Source: Thiodiazotropha sp040791665 (GTDB lineage Bacteria; Pseudomonadota; Gammaproteobacteria; Chromatiales; Chromatiaceae). From it: a DNA stretch of 64,000 bases. How positions within the stretch are numbered: the stretch's first letter is position 1; each line of letters starts with the position of its first letter. The translations under genes and the position numbers were made by a program. The notes below the pieces were generated by a model, which made no database searches, was not told where the DNA came from, and saw only the letters and a program-made list of their open reading frames with translations. Location: the NCBI GenBank assembly GCA_040791665.1, contig JBFNNX010000026.1:62001-126000 (forward strand), written 5' to 3'. Shown in pieces: positions 53,176-61,891 of the stretch.

Positions 53176-53804
53176 CATTTCAGTGTGGTGATGATAGCAA
53201 TATTCTTTTCTGCAGGGATAGATGCATTCGACCAATAGCCGGTATAGTGGGAAGGAGCGTTGACCAGACGATAAATGGATTGAGCGCTAGAGTAGGGGAT
53301 GGGGGGAAATCGGATTATTTTAATTTACAAAATGACTGATTTAGGCCAAAAGCGGTAATAATCATTTATGAAAGCTGACATGATAACTATCTCAAATACC
53401 ATACACAGGAATCTAGCCCAATAATCCCGAGCAAACATGACAATTTTGGCAGCCTATTGCTTTCATGTGCCGTTCGGTTTTAGGCCAAGATAACCGCTTG
53501 ATTTTATGTCCACTCTAAGTCTTAATTAAGGTCTAGATATTTTACATAAAATGCGCTCATCTACATGAGTGTCGAGTATTTATAAGTTATTTCAAATGGT
53601 TATCTTAAAAGCGGGAGGCGGAATCAGGGATGACAGCAGGAATATCGTTCACATCAACACTCCTCGTTAAAACCTTGGGTATACTGCCAAGGCCAATCAG
53701 ATACCCTCAAATGCTAGGCCGATTCCGCCTATTGCACAATATGCAGTGTTCGCAGTATCACCAATACACACGACGCTAATATACTGTTACATTCAGGATT
53801 AGGC
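53176..53804. other. AT-rich intergenic region with a 10-bp inverted repeat
   Basis: No gene is supported. AGGCGGAATC at 53616-53625 and its reverse complement GATTCCGCCT at 53721-53730 enclose 95 bases. They could be ends of a small non-coding element or a long hairpin. Base composition drops here and stays low through 54850. Confidence 0.45.
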
Positions 53805-54353
53805 ATGGAAGTAAAAATCACATACGAAAAAGAAGACTGGCTTAAGTTTCAAGGATATCTTGAAAAAGAATTACCTAGAAGAGAACGAGCAGCTTGGGAT
53901 AAAGTTTTCGTTAATCTTATAACTTGGGCTTTTATTGGTGCTCTAGCTATGTTTGCTTTTCGGCAATTTGAATATTTCCATTGGCCTACTGCCGGTTATG
54001 TTAGTGCATTTGCAGTAATTATTTTTGCCCTTTTTATTAGGGATTTAAACAGAATGAAATACGTATTCGCCCCTTCAGAGTCTGGGAGTTTTGTTGGTTC
54101 TCACAATTTTGTATTTACTGAGTTAGGTATTGAGTCGAATGGGGCTGGTTATAATGCGTTCCATGATTGGTCTACAGTTAGAGAGATAGTGCGTAATAAT
54201 GGAATAATAATGCTTTTTTTAGATACAGCATATGCTTATATATTCCCAGAGCATAAACTCGATAACCCTGATGCTTTTTATCATTACGTTAAAGAATGTA
54301 ACAAACAGCTAAGCTCGGACTCCGGCGCTGATGCGCCTCCGCCGGCTAGCTGA
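53805..54353 (+). CDS. YcxB-like membrane protein, cassette-like
   Basis: This 182-residue protein has two membrane helices (about 38-55 and 63-80) and a YcxB-like C-terminal domain (GSHNFVFTELGIESNGAG, HDWSTVREIVRNNG, LDTAYAYIFPEH). Function of the family is unknown. The gene is clearly more AT-rich than its surroundings, and its last codons lie inside an attC-like site, as is usual for integron cassettes. No integrase gene is in the window. Confidence 0.78.
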   Translation: MEVKITYEKEDWLKFQGYLEKELPRRERAAWDKVFVNLITWAFIGALAMFAFRQFEYFHWPTAGYVSAFAVIIFALFIRDLNRMKYVFAPSESGSFVGSHNFVFTELGIESNGAGYNAFHDWSTVREIVRNNGIIMLFLDTAYAYIFPEHKLDNPDAFYHYVKECNKQLSSDSGADAPPPAS

Positions 54354-54362
54354 ACGTTATGC
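54296..54362 (+). repeat. Integron-type attC recombination site
   Basis: An imperfect palindrome runs from TAACAAACAGCTAAG to CTAGCTGAACGTTATGC. The ends pair (GTAAC with GTTAT; CAGCTA with TAGCTG), with a GC-rich centre and a 3' core GTTATGC. Length (67 bases), overlap with the preceding ORF end and a new ORF 10 bases later all fit attC. Confidence 0.72.
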
Positions 54363-54372
54363 CTAAAAAGAA

Positions 54373-54783
54373 ATGACACTAAATGACGCAACATGGCTAG
54401 TTCTTGGGCTTGCACTCGGAATAGCGCTAATTTTATATGCGCGTAACCGTGGAAGAAGTGAAAAAACAATATTAGCAATTGGCTTAATTGTCGCGGCACT
54501 TATATATGTAGGCTTTGCATTGATTTGGGGAGACGCCACTTGGTTTTTTATAGAACTGGCGGGGGTTCCCGTATATGGTATGTTTTATTGGTTATCCGTT
54601 CGCTTTTCATTTCTTTGGCTTGCCATAGGCTGGGTTGCTCATCCGGTATGGGACATATTTCTTCATTTAAAGGGTCCAGGTCACATTGTGGCTCCAGAGT
54701 GGTATGCAGTGGCGTGTATTTCATTTGATATTCTTGTTGCTGCATACATTGTAGCCAGCATCAGCAAATGGCGAACAACATAG
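54373..54783 (+). CDS. Small membrane protein, cassette-like
   Basis: The 136-residue product has four hydrophobic helices (about residues 8-22, 33-50, 56-80 and 110-130) and the motif WLAIGWVAHPVWDIFLHLKGPGH, which resembles uncharacterised membrane proteins often found in cassettes. It starts 11 bases after the attC core, has AT-rich codon use and weak translation signals, all typical of cassette genes. Function unknown. Confidence 0.72.
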   Translation: MTLNDATWLVLGLALGIALILYARNRGRSEKTILAIGLIVAALIYVGFALIWGDATWFFIELAGVPVYGMFYWLSVRFSFLWLAIGWVAHPVWDIFLHLKGPGHIVAPEWYAVACISFDILVAAYIVASISKWRTT

Positions 54784-54825
54784 CAATAGAGCCATACAAG
54801 TCGGTCAAGCATGCTAGTGTTATGC
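54771..54825 (+). repeat. Possible degenerate second attC site
   Basis: AACATAGCA at the end of the preceding gene pairs imperfectly with TGCTAGTGTT, ending in GTTATGC as at the first site. It overlaps the ORF stop, but the central stem is poor. Confidence 0.35.
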
Positions 54826-54981
54826 TAATCGCATAAATCACCCCAATTACTACACTCACCTACCTACTTGCGAGTCAAGTTGGTGACGATACCGAGACGA
54901 TGCCCCCAATCATCAATTCGCAAAACATTTTTGCCTACATTTTTATGCTGTTGCCGGCGAAAACTCTGCTACCTTAAATAC

Positions 54982-55827
54982 ATGAGGAATGCAGCTGCCA
55001 GAAACCTATTGTATATTTTTCCAGCGTTATTAATGTCATGCGCGTCAACACCGTCCAGCCAGGAGGCCGTTGATCTGGAGCGATCGGTCTGCGGGCTAAA
55101 GGAGTCGTTGTTCTTTTGGTTATGGCGCCTTACGGCCGGAGCGCCCGATCCTTTGCGAATAGCGGGGATCAGCAATATAGAAGACTATTCCATCACCACA
55201 AAAGACCATCGTACCTTGCGCGGATATAAACTCAATGCCTCATCAACATCAGGAGCACCAAAAGGCTATTTACTGGTTGCCCCCGGTAACGCCATGTTAG
55301 CGGATCGAATAGTCACGGACTTTCTGGCGTTCGCTTCCGCGGGTTATGACGTATACATATTCGACTACCGGGGGTATGGTCGATCCGATGGAAAAGCTAG
55401 ATTAAAAGCCATTCTCAGTGACTACAGCGAGATAATCACCCATCTCGACTCCTCTCCCTATTCGAATCGGCTATTTTACGGCGTCTCCTTTGGCGGTATG
55501 GTCCTCCTGGATGCTTTAAAGGATCAGTCGGCCAACAATCGTATGGTCATCGACTCCACGCCGAGCCGATTCTCGAATTATGGTTGCCCTGTAGAACATG
55601 ATCCCATGGCGAATCTACCTGAAAACAGCTCTCATGTTCTAATCATCGTCGGTGGCAGAGACAAGGTCGTTACTTTGGGGATGTCAAAGGAGCTGGTTGA
55701 TACCGCACAGAATAGGGGGGCATCTCTGTTACAGGACGCCAATCTGGCTCATCCTTTCATGGATATGGATGCCTTGTTGCATAATCGCCGAATGCAAGCC
55801 GTCAAGACCTTTCTGCTGGACGAATAG
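54982..55827 (+). CDS. Alpha/beta-hydrolase lipoprotein
   Basis: From ATG 54982 the 281-residue protein has a lipoprotein signal (PALLMSC) and a serine hydrolase domain: GYLLVAPGNAMLADR, DVYIFDYRGYGRSDG, nucleophile elbow YGVSFGGM, acid in VGGRDKVV, and histidine in ANLAHPF. It resembles the BEM46/YfhR-type envelope hydrolases. It is followed 10 bases later by an M28 peptidase gene, so the two are probably co-transcribed. Substrate unknown. Confidence 0.85.
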   Translation: MRNAAARNLLYIFPALLMSCASTPSSQEAVDLERSVCGLKESLFFWLWRLTAGAPDPLRIAGISNIEDYSITTKDHRTLRGYKLNASSTSGAPKGYLLVAPGNAMLADRIVTDFLAFASAGYDVYIFDYRGYGRSDGKARLKAILSDYSEIITHLDSSPYSNRLFYGVSFGGMVLLDALKDQSANNRMVIDSTPSRFSNYGCPVEHDPMANLPENSSHVLIIVGGRDKVVTLGMSKELVDTAQNRGASLLQDANLAHPFMDMDALLHNRRMQAVKTFLLDE

Positions 55828-55837
55828 TCGATCCGAT

Positions 55838-56887
55838 GTGCTGAGCGTCCTGAACATCTTTAACGGACTGGAATCAAAACCTTTGAACGTTAAAACCTGG
55901 GGCCCATACATTCTGCGTTGGTCGCTCATAATCAGTTTCACGTTGGTGGGAATACTCTATATGATCCAAATGCCAGGCAAATCCTATTCCGGCCCTTTCC
56001 AACCATTGGATGAAGAGGAAGTCGAGTTACGTGATCGGCTGAAAGCGCATGTAGAAGTCCTGGGAGGCAGCATAGGCGAACGGAATGTCTGGCATTATAG
56101 TGAACTGGAAGCAGCGGCAGATTATATCCGAGATCTTTTTGTGGAATATGGTTACAGTCCGGAGGTCCAAGTCTTCAACTCCGGCGGAAAAATGGCCAGA
56201 AACATTGCCGTTGAATTCCCTGGAGAAGAGAACCCCGCGGATATTGTCGTGGTCGGCGCCCACTATGATTCGGTACACGGAAGCCCTGGAGCGAATGATA
56301 ACGGAACAGGTGTGGCTGCGCTTCTTGAGTTACCCCGCCTTCTCAAAGATGAACAGCTGAACAGGACAGTAAGATTCGTCGCTTTCGCGAACGAGGAACC
56401 ACCATTTTTCCATAGCAAAGAGATGGGTAGCCAGGTCTATGCCACTCGCTCCCGTGAGCGTGAAGAACGCATTGTCGCCATGCTCTCACTTGAGACCATC
56501 GGTTATTATTCAGATATGCCGGACAGCCAGCACTACCCGGCACCCTTCAATCTGTTCTACCCGGATAGCGCCAACTTCATTGGGTTCGTGGGCAACCTAT
56601 CCTCGCGCAAGCTGGTGCGCCGTTCAATTGACGCATTCCGCCGAACCACCGCATTTCCTTCCGAAGGCGTCGCAGCCCCTGGTTGGATTACCGGCATAGG
56701 CTGGTCGGATCATCTATCGTTTTGGCAGGCCGGCTATGATGCCATCATGGTCACGGACACAGCGCTTTTCCGCTATGCCCACTACCATTCCTCAACGGAT
56801 ACGCCGGACAAAATCGACTACACGCGTACCGCCAGGGTGGTAAAAGGCCTCAGTCACGTTGTCACGGCACTGGCAAACGAACCGTAG
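55838..56887 (+). CDS. Membrane-anchored M28-family zinc peptidase
   Basis: The GTG at 55838 gives a 349-residue protein with an N-terminal anchor helix (about residues 25-43) and an M28 domain. Zinc ligands and catalytic residues are visible in VVGAHYDSVHG, GANDNGTGVAA, FANEEPP and HYHSSTDTPDK. It is an aminopeptidase-like enzyme probably facing the periplasm. Upstream in-frame Met codons fall inside the preceding hydrolase gene and are not credible. Confidence 0.85.
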   Translation: MLSVLNIFNGLESKPLNVKTWGPYILRWSLIISFTLVGILYMIQMPGKSYSGPFQPLDEEEVELRDRLKAHVEVLGGSIGERNVWHYSELEAAADYIRDLFVEYGYSPEVQVFNSGGKMARNIAVEFPGEENPADIVVVGAHYDSVHGSPGANDNGTGVAALLELPRLLKDEQLNRTVRFVAFANEEPPFFHSKEMGSQVYATRSREREERIVAMLSLETIGYYSDMPDSQHYPAPFNLFYPDSANFIGFVGNLSSRKLVRRSIDAFRRTTAFPSEGVAAPGWITGIGWSDHLSFWQAGYDAIMVTDTALFRYAHYHSSTDTPDKIDYTRTARVVKGLSHVVTALANEP

Positions 56888-57141
56888 ATTCTGTTGCCGT
56901 TTTTTCCTAACCGATGTAAAAACGTAGATTGGGTTAAAGGTGCAACACAGCCACGCTTGCCGCTTAGCGATTCCAACGTCCCCGCGCGGAATCATGCTGA
57001 AATCTGCCGACAGTTTGTTTCTGTCGTGAATCTTTAGCAAATTTCTGCTTTCGTTGCTATGGAGACTAAATCCTGGATCTTACTGTACTTCCTTTCGCTT
57101 TGGTTGCAAAGCAGGCTGAGTTATAGATAGCCAGCCGATTC

Positions 57142-57942
57142 TTACCCGTAACGACCCTCAATATAATCCGCAGTCTCTTTCCGGTTCGGAGTAACGAAGA
57201 GCTCTTCCGTCGCCTGATGTTCGACTACCTTGCCCATCAGCATGAAAATACACTCTTCACTGGCGCGCCTGGCCTGGGCCATGTTGTGGGTGACGATGAG
57301 AATGGTGTATTGTCCGCGCAGTTCCCATATCAGCTCCTCTACCGCAGCGGTACCTTTCGGATCGAGGGCGGAGCAGGGCTCGTCCATCAACAATACGCTC
57401 GGTTTTACCGGCAGCAGACGCGCAATGCAGAGTTTCTGTTGTTCTTCGAGGGATAGCTCGGTTGCCTTCTGGTTGAGACGGTCTTTTACCATGTCCCACA
57501 ACAGCACCTGCTGCAGTGCAGACTCGACGACCTCATCCTCCTCGGCTTTGGAGGATTTACCCTTGGTTGCATGTATCCGGTGGCCGAAGAGAATGTTGTC
57601 ACGAATCGAAATAGGTAGTGGATTGGGTCGCTGGAATACCATGCCGACCTGTTTACGTACCTGGACAAGCTCCACATCAGGGTCATAGATGTTCTTGTCC
57701 ATGACGTCGATGTTGCCTTCGATACGCACGTAGCCAAGTCGTTCGTTGATACGGTTGACGCTGCGCAGAAAGGTCGATTTACCGCAACCGGAGGGACCGA
57801 TCAGGGAGGTGATCATGCCGTTGCGGATGTTGAGATCCACATCGTAGAGCGCCTGGAATGTCCCATACCAAAGGTTGAGTTTGCTGGTCTTAATGGCTAA
57901 CTCAGGCACGGATTCGCTGATAGCATTTGCAGTGACGTTCAT
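57142..57942 (-). CDS. pstB: Phosphate ABC transporter ATPase, divergent PstB with altered signature
   Basis: This 266-residue ATPase couples ATP to phosphate import by PstCA. Walker A (GPSGCGKST, 49-57), the Q-loop (Gln104), Walker B (LLMDE, 184-188), D-loop SALD and the switch His219 are normal. The ABC signature, usually LSGGQ, is LSLEEQQ here (163-169), so this subunit cannot complete a normal ATP site for its partner. It is the last gene of the pst operon, beside a second PstB with the opposite defects. A pst-specific pair is therefore likely. Confidence 0.88.
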   Translation of the reverse strand: MNVTANAISESVPELAIKTSKLNLWYGTFQALYDVDLNIRNGMITSLIGPSGCGKSTFLRSVNRINERLGYVRIEGNIDVMDKNIYDPDVELVQVRKQVGMVFQRPNPLPISIRDNILFGHRIHATKGKSSKAEEDEVVESALQQVLLWDMVKDRLNQKATELSLEEQQKLCIARLLPVKPSVLLMDEPCSALDPKGTAAVEELIWELRGQYTILIVTHNMAQARRASEECIFMLMGKVVEHQATEELFVTPNRKETADYIEGRYG

Positions 57943-57975
57943 AACTGGCTTATACGCTTTCTTAGTGGATAGTGT

Positions 57976-58791
57976 TTAGCCGAACTTACCTTCGACATAG
58001 TCCCGCGTTCTCTGATCCTCTACTTCGCCGGTAAACAGCTCTTCGGTTTCCCCGACCTCGACACACTGGCCCTCGAGAAAAAAGGCAGTTCGATCGGCAA
58101 GCCTTCTGGCCTGCTGCACCAGGTTGGTGACCAGGATGATGGTCATATCCTTTTTCAACTCTTTCAGCACGTCCTCAATGCGCATGGTGGTTACCGGATC
58201 GACCGCGATGGAGAATTCATCCAGCATCAACAGATCCGGCTCCTGTGAAAGGGCGCGGGCGATCGTCAATCGCTGTTGCTGACCGCCGGAGAGAAGACTG
58301 CCCAGGGAGTTGAGCCTGTCCTTGACCTCGTCCCAGAGTGCGGCCCGGGTAAGACAGCGCTCGACGATTACATCCAGCTCGCTCTTGTCATTGATGCCGC
58401 GCAGACGAGGTGATAATGCCACATTCTCATATATCGTCAGGGGCAGTCCGACCGGCAGGGGGAAAACAACCCCGATACGGCTGCGCAGGGCATAGATGTT
58501 CCTGAGTTTATGGATATCGAGGCCGTTGAAGAGAATCTGCCCTTCAACCGTCATGTTGGAGTTGAAGGTATCCATGCGGTTCAGGGCCTTGAGAAATGAT
58601 GTCTTGCCCGCGTTGGCGGGCCCGATGATGCCGAAGATCTCATGTTCGCGCACCGACAGGTTGACTCCGCTCAGGGCCGGTGCAGCGCCATATTTGATGG
58701 TCACATCATTGACCTGAAGCTTGACGGGGGCATGGATTGCGTTATCCGCTATCGCTTCGGAGGCGGCCGTATTCAGGCTCATGTCTACCAT
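57976..58791 (-). CDS. pstB: Phosphate ABC transporter ATPase, divergent PstB with altered Q- and H-loops
   Basis: The 271-residue protein has a usable Walker A (GPANAGKTS, 57-65), normal signature LSGGQ (167-171) and Walker B (LLMLDE). The Q-loop glutamine is Pro111 (VFPLP), the D-loop is SIAVD, and the switch histidine is Asn223 (LVTNLVQQ). Its own catalytic site should be weak, but its signature can serve the partner encoded next. The start overlaps pstA by seven bases behind a GAGG site. Confidence 0.85.
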   Translation of the reverse strand: MVDMSLNTAASEAIADNAIHAPVKLQVNDVTIKYGAAPALSGVNLSVREHEIFGIIGPANAGKTSFLKALNRMDTFNSNMTVEGQILFNGLDIHKLRNIYALRSRIGVVFPLPVGLPLTIYENVALSPRLRGINDKSELDVIVERCLTRAALWDEVKDRLNSLGSLLSGGQQQRLTIARALSQEPDLLMLDEFSIAVDPVTTMRIEDVLKELKKDMTIILVTNLVQQARRLADRTAFFLEGQCVEVGETEELFTGEVEDQRTRDYVEGKFG

Positions 58792-59654
58792 TTCTTTTTA
58801 CCTCGCAAATACATGCGGAAGGCGATAGAGATACTATTCATCAGCAGCACCATGGCGATCAGTACCAGTGCGACACCATACGGCAGGTTATCGGGCACGC
58901 CCGGCACCTGGGTGGCGACAACGAAAAGATGCAGCGAAAGCGCCATGGTCTGATCGAAAATGCTTTGCGGAAGAAAAGGCAGAAAAAAGGCAGCGCCGGT
59001 AAACATGATGGGCGCCGTCTCACCGGTTGTGCGTGAAACCTCCAGGATGACACCGGTGAGTATGCCGCTTACCGCATTGGGGAGCACCACACGCTTTATG
59101 GTCTGCCAACGGGTGGCGCCCATATTCCAGCACGCCTCCCTGAACGCCTGCGGAACGGCTCTCAACGATTCCCTGGTGGAGACGATCACCACCGGCAGTG
59201 TCATGATGGCCAGGGTCAGGCTGGCCGCCAGTATGCTGGTGCCAAAACCGAAAAAGATGACGAAGGCGCCAACCCCGAACAGGGCATGCACAATCGACGG
59301 CACCCCAGCAAGGTTGATGATCGCCAACTGGATAATCCGGGTAAACCAGTTGTCACCGGCATACTCATTGAGATAGATGGCTGCCGCCACCCCGAGGGGT
59401 ACGGATGCCAGCAACGCGACCGCGACGATCCATACCGTACCCAGCAGCGCGGGGAAGATACCGCCCGCGGTCATACCGTTTGTTGGGTCGGTGAACAGAA
59501 AATCGATCGAGATGATGCTGCCGCCTTTGGCAATCAGTGTGGACAATATGATGATGACCGGTACGATCAACAGAACGGTCATCATGAGAAACAGGATACG
59601 GAACAGGTTCTGAACCCGTTTGTTCCGTACATTCAGTGCAGATTCGGCGAACAT
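58785..59654 (-). CDS. pstA: Phosphate ABC transporter permease PstA
   Basis: The 289-residue permease has six predicted membrane helices and the EAA-type loop contacting the ATPase (REACWNMGATRWQTIKRVVLP). PstA and PstC form the inner-membrane phosphate channel. It lies six bases downstream of pstC and overlaps the first pstB, showing tight operon structure. Confidence 0.94.
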   Translation of the reverse strand: MFAESALNVRNKRVQNLFRILFLMMTVLLIVPVIIILSTLIAKGGSIISIDFLFTDPTNGMTAGGIFPALLGTVWIVAVALLASVPLGVAAAIYLNEYAGDNWFTRIIQLAIINLAGVPSIVHALFGVGAFVIFFGFGTSILAASLTLAIMTLPVVIVSTRESLRAVPQAFREACWNMGATRWQTIKRVVLPNAVSGILTGVILEVSRTTGETAPIMFTGAAFFLPFLPQSIFDQTMALSLHLFVVATQVPGVPDNLPYGVALVLIAMVLLMNSISIAFRMYLRGKKKW

Positions 59655-59660
59655 AGCGAT

Positions 59661-60593
59661 TTAACCCTTACGGATGCCCCGGACGATGAGATCCGCGGAC
59701 AGGTTGATCAAAAAGGTGATGATGAAGAGAAAGATTCCGATCGTGAACAGCGCCTGATAGTGCGGCGATCCGACGGCGGTTTCACCCAACTCCGCAGCGA
59801 TGGTCGCGGTCAGCGCACGCACCGGGTCGAATAGACTATTGGGGATATTCACGGCATGTCCGGTGGCCATCAACACCGCCATTGTCTCACCAAAACCGCG
59901 ACCGACACCCAGCAGAACCGCTCCAAGCAAGCCGTTTTTTGCGGCGGGAAGTACGGTCTTGAAGATGACCTGCCATCGCGTGGCGCCCAGTGCCTCAGCC
60001 GCTTCGCGATAACGGTCGGGCACCGCTTTCAACGCATCCTCTGCAATGGAGGTCATGATCGGAGCCGCCATCAATCCCAGGATGATACCGGCATTGAGTA
60101 CATTCAGCCCCACCGGCACATCAAACAGGTCGATAATCAACGGGTTCATGATGGAGAGGCCGATAAAGCCCCACACCACCGAGGGGATGGCAGCCAACAG
60201 TTCCACCAGAACCTTGAGGGACTCTCTCAGCTTACCGGTGGCAAACTCGCCGATAAAGATGGCAGCCCCGAGTGAGAAGGGGATTGCCACCACCATCGCC
60301 AGCCCGGTAACACTGGCTGTACCGGCCACCAGGGCGAGAATACCATACTCGGGGGCATCTTCGTCGGAGGGCTCCCAAAATGGCGAGAGGAAAAACTCCC
60401 TGAAGCTGAAGTCCTCGAGCAGGAAGCCAAAGCCCTCCAGGGTGATAAATATAAATATGCCGATGATGAAGATGATTGCGGAGATGCCCGCGATGAAGAC
60501 AAGCGACTGGACCAATTTGTCGATATACCAGTCCATATTCCGGCTATCGAAATCCGCAGGCATCGACTGTTGAACGGTTTGGATCTCTGACAT
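59661..60593 (-). CDS. pstC: Phosphate ABC transporter permease PstC
   Basis: The 310-residue permease has six helices and the coupling loop REAAEALGATRWQVIFKTVLP. A conserved GRGFGETMAVLM segment is present as in PstC. The ATG at 60593 is used (AAGGAG site upstream); it lies one base after the phoU stop, so translation is coupled to phoU. Confidence 0.94.
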   Translation of the reverse strand: MSEIQTVQQSMPADFDSRNMDWYIDKLVQSLVFIAGISAIIFIIGIFIFITLEGFGFLLEDFSFREFFLSPFWEPSDEDAPEYGILALVAGTASVTGLAMVVAIPFSLGAAIFIGEFATGKLRESLKVLVELLAAIPSVVWGFIGLSIMNPLIIDLFDVPVGLNVLNAGIILGLMAAPIMTSIAEDALKAVPDRYREAAEALGATRWQVIFKTVLPAAKNGLLGAVLLGVGRGFGETMAVLMATGHAVNIPNSLFDPVRALTATIAAELGETAVGSPHYQALFTIGIFLFIITFLINLSADLIVRGIRKG

Positions 60594-60594
60594 C

Positions 60595-61671
60595 TCAGCT
60601 TGCTCCTTCACCACGAAGCAGTTCCATCAGGTCCTTAATCAGTATTGCCAATTCACGATAGATCGAATCGTATTCATGGATATCCTCGTCCTCGGGTGCT
60701 TCGCCAAGTCCCCATTCCAACGCGGATGTGTGAAAAGGGATGCGGGGCAGGTAGGAGGGGATCTCTCCCTGCAGAGAAACCACCACGTGCTGCTCGGATA
60801 TCTCTTTGGACGTCAACTGTTCGATGGAGGTCGGTTTTGCATCGCTGTAGTCGATGCCCTTATCATCGAAAAACTTGACCAGGTTTGGATTGAGGGACTC
60901 AGCCCTGATCCGACCGGCGCTTGTATAGGTGCCGACAGTGGGATGATTGATTCTGGCAATGGCTTCAGCCAACTGGCTCAGGCTGCTGTTATCTTCGTCG
61001 ACAAAAAGTATGTTGAAGACCTTTGGTGATTTCTGCTCTCCGGTAACAGCGAACACAGTATCCTCGCATAGATTCTTGGCCTGGTCCGCAATCCGTTTGA
61101 GTTGTGTGAAAACGACAAAGATCGCAAGCACCTCTTCTACTTGGGCGCGTTCATCGTTCTCCATCATCTCCGTATAGACAACATCCAGATTGTGTTCCAT
61201 CTCCTTTGCCAGCGTCATGGTGCTTTTGGCGGCATCGGCGTTAAGCTCGGTAAAGGCACTGATGGCCAACTGCAACATGTTCATGGTTTCGCTGGCGATG
61301 CGATCAAGCTCTCTGCCCAGACCGCCGCTGGGAGGTTGAGACAGCTGTGCCGCTTCACGGGCAATGGTGACGGCATAATCACCGATACGCTCCAGTTCGA
61401 TATTTGCGCGTATCACAGAGGAGAGCAGTCGTAGGTGTCCGCCGCTGGGTATATGGACTGCGAAAAAGCGGTGGCAGATCCTGTCGATTTCACGCATGCA
61501 GCGATTGATCGGGTTGTCATTCAAGACCGTGTTGTAGGCGAGTTTTTTATCCCCTGTCTGCAGAGCTTTTACTGCATTTCTGACAGCTTCCTGTACCTGT
61601 GCGCCCATTTTCGCCACACGATCATGGATATTGTTAAGGTCGCGCTCCAGTCGTTCTTCGAGGTGGGACAT
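60595..61671 (-). CDS. phoU: PhoU fused to an inactive LMW-phosphatase-like domain
   Basis: The 358-residue protein starts at 61671 with a GGAG site. Residues 1-210 are a PhoU helical bundle with both metal-binding repeats (IRANIELERIGDYAVTIA and FTQLKRIADQAKNL). Residues about 218-325 resemble an LMW-tyrosine phosphatase/ArsC fold (NILFVDEDNSSLSQLAEAI). The catalytic loop C-x5-R is replaced by Asp225 and Leu231, so no phosphatase activity is expected. PhoU damps the PhoR-PhoB response through Pst. The extra domain may sense phosphate or a partner. It lies between pstS and pstC. Confidence 0.9.
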   Translation of the reverse strand: MSHLEERLERDLNNIHDRVAKMGAQVQEAVRNAVKALQTGDKKLAYNTVLNDNPINRCMREIDRICHRFFAVHIPSGGHLRLLSSVIRANIELERIGDYAVTIAREAAQLSQPPSGGLGRELDRIASETMNMLQLAISAFTELNADAAKSTMTLAKEMEHNLDVVYTEMMENDERAQVEEVLAIFVVFTQLKRIADQAKNLCEDTVFAVTGEQKSPKVFNILFVDEDNSSLSQLAEAIARINHPTVGTYTSAGRIRAESLNPNLVKFFDDKGIDYSDAKPTSIEQLTSKEISEQHVVVSLQGEIPSYLPRIPFHTSALEWGLGEAPEDEDIHEYDSIYRELAILIKDLMELLRGEGAS

Positions 61672-61891
61672 TGTCTGATGCTCCGCTTTGCATGCTGTCA
61701 CATAATGACAACGGATTTCTTATATGGGTGCAGTTATCATTACTCGTACGGATTGTCGGAATGGCACGATTTATAACCGCCCGTCATCCACGACGATCCA
61801 TATCCGGCTCAATAATCTGAACATTAAGGCAGCGTAATGGATATCCCGATCCAGGCGCAAAATGCGCGAGCGGGATCAGGATCACGTCATA

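Noticed and set aside
61693..61710. Possible Pho box before phoU (CTGTCAC-ATAA-TGACAAC)
   Set aside because: The halves are inverted, not direct repeats, and do not match the PhoB consensus; the clear Pho box is upstream of pstS.
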